A stretch of DNA of 45,909 nucleotides from Planctomycetota bacterium (GTDB lineage Bacteria > Planctomycetota > Phycisphaerae > Sedimentisphaerales > Anaerobacaceae): assembly GCA_022563885.1 (NCBI GenBank), contig JADFMM010000016.1:1-45909 (forward strand), in the 5' to 3' direction. This document shows, piece after piece, positions 35,067 through 42,174 of the stretch. How positions within the stretch are numbered: the stretch's first letter is position 1; every line of letters begins with the position of its first letter. The position numbers and the translations under genes are program-made. The notes beneath the pieces are model-generated. The model saw only the letters and a program-made list of their open reading frames with translations. It ran no database searches and was not told where the DNA came from.

Positions 35067-37810
35067 TCAAGGCACGGCTTCGAACTCAGGCAGACCGAGG
35101 CGACGCGTCAGGTCTTGAAAGCGCGGCTCGGAGCGCAAGCGCTTGAATCGAGGATCTAGTGCGACTTCGACGAGCCAGCTGCTATCGCGCTGCTCGTAGG
35201 CACGCCACAACCAGTCCAGTGCTTGACCTTGCTGGTCGAGACCGGCGTAGATGACAGCGACCTCGTACGACGGCACGTATCGCTGCCCCGAAAGATCTAT
35301 CATTTCTCCGAGTATCTCGTTCGCCGCGGTTATCCGGCCTGAGACGGCATAGGCATGCGCCAGCGCAGCTAGGTGGACCGGGTTTCTCTTGGAAAGGCCC
35401 ACCCCCTTCTCGAACATCTCAATGGCCTCTTCAAGCCGCCCCTCTTGTTCGTAGACTTGACCCAAGAACAAGATTGCCACGATGAAGTTCGAATTCAGCT
35501 CCAGGGTCTCTTTCAGTTGCTCGATCGCGAGATCGTGCTCACCTGTATAGAGGTAATGCCATCCTAAGTGAAGCTTGAGGATCAGGCTGAGTGGGTCGAG
35601 CTCTAGCGCCCTTTTGCTATGAGCCAGGGAATCTTCCTGGCGGCCCATCGGCAGAAGACAGTGCGAGTACCACTGGTGTGCCGTCGCATAGTTGGGGTTC
35701 AGAGCAATGGCGCGTTCATACTCCCGCTCGGCAGCCGCTAGGTTCCAATCGTGCCCCTGGAGGACAGCGGCCAGCACCACGTGGGCTTCCGCCAGCGTTT
35801 CGTCGTACTCCAGTGCCTCCTCCGCCGCGGCCTTCGCTAATGGGTAGCTCTTGTGCGGGTCCATGAGGGAATAAATCTCATGGCCCAGCAGAACGTACGT
35901 GTAGGCCACACCGGCGTGGGCCAGCGCGAAAGTGGGATCTTTTTCAATCGCCTGATTGAAGTACTTGAGTGCGCCTTCGAACGCCTCTTTCGTCCTCTGG
36001 TTCCAAAAGTAGCGTCCTTTGGAATAAAGCAAGTAAGCATCGGGATCGACCGGCCGACTCCGCCCGAGCGCCACCTTTTCCTCGGGCGTCACCGTGATCT
36101 CGATTTCATGGGCAATCGCCTGCGCCAGCTCGCTTTGCAAGGCCAGGACATCGCTCAAGCGGCGCTCATAGGTTTCCGCCCAGAGCTGCCTTTCGGGCTC
36201 GGCCTGCACGAGCCTCGCTATGACCCGCACGCGGTCGCCGGCCCGCATCACCGAACTCTCTTATGAGGGCGGCGACGTTCAACTCCTGGGCGATACGCGC
36301 TAGGGGCTTGTTGTGTACGTTCTTGTACTGCATCACCGAGGTCCGAGAGATGACCCGCAACGCGCCGATCTGCCCTAGATGGACTATCAGCGCTTCGGTC
36401 ATCCCGTCCGCGAAAAACTCGTCTTCGGGGTCACCGGAAAGGTTCTCCACAGGCAGCACGGCTAGCGATTCGATGCGAGCGGGGTAGACGGCGGGACCGA
36501 AAACGCGGGCCCAGCGCTCGCGCACATCACCCAGGATCAAGCCTATTGCCAATGCAGCAGCCACTGCGCCGGCGGCAGCAAAGGCGAGCTTGTTGCGTTG
36601 GATGGCCTTTTGAATGCGGTAGGCCGCGCTCGGCGGCCGGGCAATGACGGGCTCGTTATGGTCATGGCGCATGAGATCCAGCGCCAGGCCATTGGCGGTT
36701 TCGTAACGCCGTGTTCTGTCCTTTTCCAGACACTTCAGCACGATCCAGTCCAGGTCGCCTCGCAACTGGCTGATCAGTTTGGGGGCGTCTGTGGCATGGC
36801 GGGCCGCTGTGGTGGAAAGCGCTTCAGCCTGTAGGGTTGCCAACTTGGTCGACGGTCTCTGCGGTGCCTGCTCCCGAATGACCTTGCGCATGGCATCCAG
36901 GCCCGCTTTCTTGAGGGCATCGGGATCAAAGGGGGTATGCCCCGTGAGCAACTCATAGAGCAGGATACCCAGACTGTAGATGTCGCTGCGGGTGTCGATG
37001 TCTAACCCGCTCATCTCCGCCTGTTCCGGACTCGTGTACACCGGCGTTCCGATGAATTGCTGAAATTGTGTGTAGACGTCTTGTCTGTCAGGTCCTGCTG
37101 CATGGCCTTGGCAATCCCAAAGTCGATCACCTTGGGCATGGGTACGCCGTCGTGCAGGGTGATCATGATGTTGGACGGTTTGATGTCGCGGTGAATAATC
37201 CCCTTCTGATGCGCGTGCTGGATGGCGTGGCAGATGGGAATGAACAGATCCGAGCGCTCTCGCGTGGAAAGCTTCTCCTGATCACAGTATTCTGTGATCG
37301 GAATGCCTTTGACCAGCTCCATCACGAAATTAAGGACGACCCGACTCGGTAGCCCCGGCGTCCAGGACCTTGGCGATATTAGGATGGTCCATCATGGCCA
37401 GGGCCTGACGTTCGGCTTCGAAACGGCCGATGACCTGTTTGGAGTCCATCCCCGGCTTGATGACTTTCAAGGCAACTCGGCGTCTGACCGGTGTACCGTT
37501 GTTGAGCGATGTACACGACCCCAAAACCGCCCTCCCCGATCTTCTCCAGGAGCTTGTAGCGGCCTATCGACTGTCCCGCCTGTTCGAATGCCAGACCCAG
37601 TTCGGGCCGAAGGCTCTCCGTCGGTCCGGGCGGATTAGATTGCCCAGTTTGACCGCCCTGGCCGGACGGTGAAGACCCCTGGGAGCTTGCGGCAGGATCG
37701 CTTGCGGCAGCCGGATCAGGGATCTCCTCCCCGGGCTCGTATGGCCGGAGGATCTCATTCAGCCGTTCCGGCTCCACGCCCATCAGTCTTCTCTTCGGTT
37801 TTTTGGCCAT
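35067..37810 (-). pseudogene. Eukaryotic-like Ser/Thr kinase with TolB-like and TPR domains, four frameshifts
   Basis: A single gene of about 2.7 kb is readable across five frames. It starts MAKKPKRRLMGVE at 37810. A Pro/Ser/Gly linker leads to the kinase: [11 protein letters not shown] (Gly loop, near 37520), VALKVIKPG (Lys, near 37475), HRDIKPSN (catalytic, near 37180), DFGIAK (near 37110) and [12 protein letters not shown] membrane segment follows ([17 protein letters not shown], near 36560). Then comes a TolB-like N-terminal module ([13 protein letters not shown]) and six or so TPRs to the end. Shifts: about 37490-37500 (one extra base), 37327-37333 (extra A in TTAATTT), about 37078 (one G lost in ACGTC), and about 36261 (extra A in ATAAGAG). 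All key catalytic residues survive, so decay is recent or the shifts are sequencing errors. Confidence 0.9.
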
Positions 37811-37986
37811 TTCGCCTCGGTCCTGTGGCATTGACTTAAAACACCTCACGACATACCGCCCATAGGGTACCTACCACTCGGACCAAAAAAACCAAAAATA
37901 TCTCCCCTATCTCTGCGAATTCTCATTTCTTTCCTGAATATAGGGGCAGAACCATCAATCGAAACCCTTTATGAAAGGAACAAACC

Positions 37987-39555
37987 ATGAAAATGACAGT
38001 GATTCAAAAACGGGTCATCGCATCGATCGTGCCGACGCTCCTCTGCTCACAGGCTTCGGCCTGGTGGGGCACTTACAACTGGGGGACGAAACCTTTCAAG
38101 GTCTTATCAGAGATCTTGATCCTCTTAATTGTCTTTGGTGTAGCTGTTCCGGTACATGCAGTAACGGTGGACGGCATCGTCAGGACCGTCAGTCCAGTTG
38201 ATTCCTTGGCGGCCATTCAGGGAGCTGTCGATGACGCTCAAGCCGTAGGCGGAGAAGTATTCTTCACTGCAGGAACCTACGATTTTGGCAGTGGAAGACT
38301 TGAAGTAAGGAACAGCGGTGATGTAACGTTAACAGCAGACGAACCAGACGATCCTTTGAACCCAGCCACGTATAATGTAACACTCACTAGTTCTGGGTTT
38401 GAAGTTATTAAGGTTCAATGTCGTGACACGACGTCAAACGTAACCGTAGAGAATTTATCGGTGGTTGGAGCAGACAGCGCCATACGTCATAGAGATGAAA
38501 CTAACAAGAAGGGCGGTAATCTCTTCGTAGAATCCTGCTCCCTGCAAGCACAATCAGGCAGTTCAGGAGCCTTGCATAGTACAGATGTAGGAGCTGTGTC
38601 TTTGTGCGTGGAGAAGTGTCTTATTAGGGGAGCATGTGAAGGTATTCTTGCAAGAAACAATGGCGAATGGACCGATTTTACTGTTAAAGAGTGTAAGGTC
38701 GAAGGTGTTTCGGGGGAAATAGTACTTCATAACTGGGAGCGTAGTGGCATTAGAATTCTGGTGGAGAATAATGATGTAGAAGCCTTAGGCGAAAGCGAAT
38801 TCAATGCGACTGCATTGTTCATCGTCGGTCCTCGGGCGAACGAGCCAGAAATTCTAAACATTCTGGATAACCACTGCTTAAATGGTAGGAACGTGATATT
38901 CAGCAGGATTGCATTGATAGCAGGGAATGTGATGGAAAGCGAGCTGGCTCAAATGGTGTTGCTCGCCAGGTTCGGGACAAGTTTTCAAATAACTGATAAT
39001 ACTTTCCTATTCAAACCTACGAAACAAAATGTTGGTGGGAGAAATAGGAATGCCGCAGTAATTCTTAGAGAATCAACCGATACCTTGTTTGAGGACAACC
39101 ATGTAATAGTGGCTGCTACTGGAGATGGACGGACCTTCCGGGATGCAGCGTGCTTATCGCTAATAAGCGCAGAGAATACGGAAATTGTCGATAACCTGTT
39201 CGAGGCGGTAGAAGTGCAAATAAGACCAGCGATTAAGAGCCGACGGAACTCAAAGGACAATCAATTTATAGACAACGCGTTTACAGGAACATTCAGCGAA
39301 GCCTTGTTAGGAGTCGAAATGACGGGTTCTTTACTGGTTGATAATCATGTGGAGAATTTAACTCCTAGCAGTGGTTTCGACTTCGTGTTAGAGGCCGACT
39401 CGCCAGCAGTAGGTGGAGCGGGTAACACGATCCTGGGTAATGGTATTGAAAACGTCTGGGATCAGACAGATAACGCCGCAACTCCGGCCTATGACGGACG
39501 TAATACCATTGTCGACGTAGCCAGTATCAAGAACGTCACAGTGCCGCTACCTTAA
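37987..39555 (+). CDS. Secreted right-handed beta-helix protein, AT-richer than its surroundings
   Basis: This 522-residue protein has a parallel beta-helix of at least eight coils (IQGAVDDAQAVGGEVFF start cap, then NVTVENLSVVGAD, LFVESCSLQA, FTVKECKVEG, ILVENNDVEAL, TEIVDNLFEA, NQFIDNAFTG). The N terminus is odd: a first hydrophobic stretch (VIASIVPTLLCSQASA) and, 25 residues on, a second stronger one (EILILLIVFGVAVPVHA) that looks like the real signal peptide. AAAGGA lies seven bases before ATG. The line at 38401 has 24 G+C in 60 bases, against 38 in 60 for the line at 24961, suggesting recent transfer. A terminator follows at 39597. The ligand is unknown. Confidence 0.85.
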   Translation: MKMTVIQKRVIASIVPTLLCSQASAWWGTYNWGTKPFKVLSEILILLIVFGVAVPVHAVTVDGIVRTVSPVDSLAAIQGAVDDAQAVGGEVFFTAGTYDFGSGRLEVRNSGDVTLTADEPDDPLNPATYNVTLTSSGFEVIKVQCRDTTSNVTVENLSVVGADSAIRHRDETNKKGGNLFVESCSLQAQSGSSGALHSTDVGAVSLCVEKCLIRGACEGILARNNGEWTDFTVKECKVEGVSGEIVLHNWERSGIRILVENNDVEALGESEFNATALFIVGPRANEPEILNILDNHCLNGRNVIFSRIALIAGNVMESELAQMVLLARFGTSFQITDNTFLFKPTKQNVGGRNRNAAVILRESTDTLFEDNHVIVAATGDGRTFRDAACLSLISAENTEIVDNLFEAVEVQIRPAIKSRRNSKDNQFIDNAFTGTFSEALLGVEMTGSLLVDNHVENLTPSSGFDFVLEADSPAVGGAGNTILGNGIENVWDQTDNAATPAYDGRNTIVDVASIKNVTVPLP

Positions 39556-39596
39556 GAGCTAACACCAGCTGACTCGGCTGCCGCAACTCTTCACGA

Positions 39597-39654
39597 CGCC
39601 AGGCTGCAAAGGTCATTTCCGAGAGGGGTGGCCTTTGTGTCCCGGCGTTTTTTT
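39597..39654 (+). terminator. Rho-independent terminator after the beta-helix gene
   Basis: CGCCAGGCTGCAAAGG can pair with CCTTTGTGTCCCGGCG, interrupted by a small internal loop, around a loop of about 19 bases. A run of seven T follows at 39648-39654. It lies 41 bases past the stop codon of the beta-helix gene, in the right orientation. Confidence 0.8.
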
Positions 39655-39891
39655 CACCGCGAAATACACGAAAAGCGGGAATTAAACAGGAAGGGCTCAA
39701 TCAGAGTGCAATGGAGCCGCTGGCATAGGCGACAGCCGTCAAAATAGAGCCTTCCATCCGATTAATCCAAGAATTGACAAGGCCAACCAGAATCCGCGAC
39801 CGCCCTTCCTGTCCAATCAATCCGTTCAGAGTCGGCCAAATGCTCAAATGCCAGCCAGAGCTTTCGTGGTTCAAGAAAAACCGGACTCGAT
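39655..39891. other. Gap between beta-helix terminator and toxin-antitoxin promoter
   Basis: I see no gene here. Frames crossing it on the minus strand overlap the antitoxin gene and have no recognisable product. Confidence 0.5.
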
Positions 39892-39920
39892 TTGAATAAT
39901 GGGACCGGATGGAGTATACT
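39892..39920 (+). promoter_or_regulatory. Sigma70-type promoter of the toxin-antitoxin pair, leaderless
   Basis: TTGAAT (39892-39897) is followed after exactly 17 bases by TATACT (39915-39920). The antitoxin ATG begins six bases later, at 39927, which is the expected first base of the transcript. The mRNA would have no leader. The sequence between -10 and ATG, GCGTCC, is the same as before the ECF sigma ATG. Confidence 0.65.
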
Positions 39921-39926
39921 GCGTCC

Positions 39927-40127
39927 ATGACCAGAGTCGAAAAATTGGAGTCCGAAGTTTCACGTCTTTCAGCGGATGAGCTGTCTCGGTTCCGTGCATG
40001 GTTTGCTGAATTTGACGCTGCGCTGTGGGACGAGCAGATCGAGCTTGATGCGAAATCAGGCAAGCTCGATCACTTGGCCGAGAAGGCCATCCAGGATTTC
40101 AACTCCGGAAACTGTAAAGAGCTGTGA
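39927..40127 (+). CDS. Antitoxin-like small protein
   Basis: This 66-residue acidic, helical protein (SEVSRLSADELSRFRAWFAE, then DAALWDEQIELDAKSGKLDH and AIQDFNSGNCKEL) has the pattern of antitoxins that pair with ParE/RelE-type toxins, where a long helix and an acidic tail wrap the toxin. No clear DNA-binding domain is visible. ATG at 39909 is also in frame, but the -10 element at 39915-39920 would lie inside that version, so I chose 39927. It overlaps the toxin gene by four bases (GTGA), giving translational coupling. Confidence 0.78.
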   Translation: MTRVEKLESEVSRLSADELSRFRAWFAEFDAALWDEQIELDAKSGKLDHLAEKAIQDFNSGNCKEL

Positions 40128-40387
40128 ACCATTTCACGTCCCCGTCTTTTTGGTCCTGCTACGAAAAACTCCCCGTCCCTATGCGTCATTTGGCGGAGAA
40201 GAAATTCGAACTCCTCAAGCACGACCCCGATCATCCCAGCCTTCGTTTCAAGAAGATCGGCCGTTTTTGTTCGGCTAGGGTTGGGATCAAATACCGCGCG
40301 CTTGCTGTAGAAATTCCAGCAGGCTGTCTGTGGTTCTGGATTGGCCCGCATTCTGAATATGACAAACTGATCAACGCGTCATCATAG
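40124..40387 (+). CDS. RelE/ParE-like toxin
   Basis: This 87-residue basic protein resembles the RelE/ParE toxin fold: helical start (SFWSCYEKLPVPMRHLAEKK), LLKHDPDHPSLRFKKIG, then strands CSARVGIKYRALAVE and LWFWIGPHSEYDKLI. LRFKKIG followed by SARVG.YRAL is the usual core, and HSEYDKLI is a typical C terminus. RelE members cut mRNA on the ribosome and ParE members inhibit gyrase; the sequence does not decide which. It starts with GTG overlapping the antitoxin stop. Confidence 0.85.
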   Translation: MNHFTSPSFWSCYEKLPVPMRHLAEKKFELLKHDPDHPSLRFKKIGRFCSARVGIKYRALAVEIPAGCLWFWIGPHSEYDKLINASS

Positions 40388-40489
40388 CGTCTGCCCTGCC
40401 CGGTTTTCAACATTTCGGTGACTTGACCGTGGTCGATGGCGGCACCAACAACCGGAATCAGTGCGTTTATTTGAACAGGAAGTTCAGGA

Positions 40490-40660
40490 AGGAAGGGAAG
40501 GGCTGTAGCGGTCGGAGTACTGATTTTGGGGAAAGGTTCAAGCTTCGCTTGAATGAGGGTATTTTACCATGAAGTTAAGATGAGAAGGCTGTCCTCCACG
40601 AGCGTTAGACGCTCTAATACGCACTCACCGTAACGCGGTGCAATTGACTTAAAGCCAATC
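40490..40660 (+). ncRNA. Candidate bridge RNA region of the IS110-family element
   Basis: The 285 bases between the toxin gene and the transposase contain several phased hairpins. TTCAAGC/GCTTGAA with a TTC loop lies at 40537-40553 and is perfect. GAGCG/CGCTC lies at 40600-40614 and CACCG/CGGTG at 40626-40640. A near-palindrome TTGACTTAAAGCCAA follows at 40644-40658. IS110-family elements are known to encode a bridge RNA of about 150-250 bases in the non-coding end upstream of the recombinase gene, with loops that pair to donor and target DNA. The structure fits, but the loop sequences have not been matched to the ends, and the limits given are approximate. Confidence 0.45.
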
Positions 40661-40673
40661 AAGGAGAACAGCC

Positions 40674-41714
40674 ATGACTACTGTAACAATCGGAATCGAC
40701 TTGGGCGACAAGAATCATGAAGTATGCGTGCTCGACAATGCAGGCGAGGTAATCGATCGCTTTATGGTTGGCAATACCAAAAGTCAGCTTCAAAAGGTAT
40801 TTGCAAAGTATGCTGGTGCTCTGGTGGCGATGGAGACCGGAACGCATTCTCCCTGGGTCAGTCGCGTGCTGGTAGCCTTGGGGTGTAGGGTCCTGGTCGG
40901 TAATGCCCGCAAGCTCCGGGCGATCTGGGCTTCTTCCCAGAAGTCCGATACCAAGGATGCCGAAATGCTGGCGCGTATCGCACGCTTGGACCCGAAGCTC
41001 CTGTATCCGATCCGTCACCGTAGCCAAAAGGCACAGGTTGACCTGGAGCAAATCAAAGCCCGTGATTTACTGGTCCGTCTACGAACCGATCTGATTAACC
41101 ATGTCCGCGGTGTGGTCAAGAGCCTGGGGGAACGCTTGTCAAAGTGCGCTGCCCCGGCTTTCCACAAGAAGGTCCAGAAGGAACTACCGGATGACCTGCG
41201 TACGGCCTTGATACCATTGCTTGAGCAAATCGGCTCGCTGACTGGACAGATCCGAGCCTACGATAAGCAGCTTGAAGACGTGGCCGAAACCGCTTACCCG
41301 GAAACCGTCTGCCTGCGTCAGATCCAGGGCGTCGGCTTGATTACGGCTTTGGCCTATATTCTGACGCTAGAGTCTCCGGATCGATTCGACAAGAGTCGTG
41401 CCGTCGGTCCCCATTTAGGGTTGACGCCTCGTAAGGACCAATCGGGCAGCAGTGATAAGCAGCTACGCATCAGCAAGGAAGGAGATGTTTATTTACGGCG
41501 TCTACTGGTCAGTTGTGCCCAGTATATCCTGGGCCCCTTTGGTCAGGACAGTGACTTGCGTCGCTACGGCGAGCGTTTGATAGCCCGTGGCGGCCGCGCG
41601 GCTAAACGCAAGGCGGTGGTCGCGGTGGCTCGCAAACTAGGCATCTTACTTCACCACCTTTGGTCGACAGGTGAAGTCTATCAGCCTTTGCACAATGCGA
41701 AACCTGCCGCCTAG
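40674..41714 (+). CDS. IS110-family transposase (DEDD recombinase)
   Basis: This 346-residue recombinase moves the surrounding element. The N-terminal RuvC-like DEDD domain shows Asp9 in GIDLGDK, Glu54 in METGTHSPW, and Asp92 and Asp95 in SDTKDAEMLARI. A coiled region (about 120-205) follows. The C-terminal Tnp domain has IQGVGLITALAYIL and a Ser-containing GLTPRKDQSGSSDKQ, then ISKEGDVYLRRLLVSCA; a Ser in this domain is the nucleophile in the family. AAGGAG lies eight bases before ATG. Full length and apparently intact, so possibly active. Known relatives are guided by a bridge RNA. Confidence 0.95.
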   Translation: MTTVTIGIDLGDKNHEVCVLDNAGEVIDRFMVGNTKSQLQKVFAKYAGALVAMETGTHSPWVSRVLVALGCRVLVGNARKLRAIWASSQKSDTKDAEMLARIARLDPKLLYPIRHRSQKAQVDLEQIKARDLLVRLRTDLINHVRGVVKSLGERLSKCAAPAFHKKVQKELPDDLRTALIPLLEQIGSLTGQIRAYDKQLEDVAETAYPETVCLRQIQGVGLITALAYILTLESPDRFDKSRAVGPHLGLTPRKDQSGSSDKQLRISKEGDVYLRRLLVSCAQYILGPFGQDSDLRRYGERLIARGGRAAKRKAVVAVARKLGILLHHLWSTGEVYQPLHNAKPAA

Positions 41715-41813
41715 TCTCAGGGCACCGCTGTCAGAAAGGAAATTATCATGAAGTGCAAGGTTTTAGAACTGAATAAGGAAACGCCTACGGCGAAACTATT
41801 TGATCATTTCATA

Positions 41814-41844
41814 CACCCCCCAACCGAAGCCAGATGGGGGGGTG
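41814..41844 (+). other. Strong hairpin downstream of the IS110 transposase
   Basis: CACCCCCC (41814-41821) pairs with GGGGGGGTG (41836-41844) around a loop of 14 bases. It lies 100 bases past the transposase stop codon. No T-run follows, so it is not a standard terminator. It may belong to the right end of the element or block incoming transcription. Confidence 0.55.
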
Positions 41845-42174
41845 GAATTGAAGACTCACGACACCCCTGGTTCCTCTCGCCGGGTTTGTCATAACGTACA
41901 GTGTACTTAGGGATTGACCCTTGCGGACACCATTTACAAAGCTTTTGACGTCTTGGTCTGGAAGACTGCGGTCCATGCTAAGATCCTGCCTCCTGGCGGA
42001 GGCGACTGAAGAGATCGTCATGAAGTTTGCAGCTTCCCAAGACGTACCTTAACAGGCACCGGGCCCCAGCCAGGCCCACACACAGAGTGCGAATGGAAGC
42101 AAGACAGACAAGGCTTTGAAAAAATAGTCGGCAACGGTAAATATTATGCTTGAATAGCCTTCTCATGGAAGGCG
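41845..42174. other. Region between IS110 and truncated kinase gene
   Basis: I see no complete gene. Kinase-type sequence begins abruptly at about 42166 (WKAMEKDRARRY, preceded by the stop TGA at 42151). The DNA before that has no kinase similarity in any frame, so a rearrangement end point lies at about 42160-42168. Confidence 0.55.

Larger units (their letters stand above)
40490..41850 (+). mobile_element. IS110-family insertion sequence (ends approximate)
   Basis: The element holds the transposase gene at 40674-41714, a structured leader and a hairpin after the gene. IS110 elements lack typical terminal inverted repeats and usually make no target duplication, so the ends cannot be fixed by eye. 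CATGAAGT occurs at 40568 and again at 41747, and also at 42019, and could mark a shared core, but an 8-base match is weak. It lies between a toxin-antitoxin pair and a truncated kinase gene. Confidence 0.6.

Noticed and set aside
40659-41051. A 130-codon frame antisense to the IS110 transposase
   Set aside because: It overlaps the conserved DEDD domain on the other strand and has no recognisable product.
40568-41754. CATGAAGT direct repeats as the exact IS110 ends
   Set aside because: An 8-base match that also occurs at 42019 is not enough to fix the ends.
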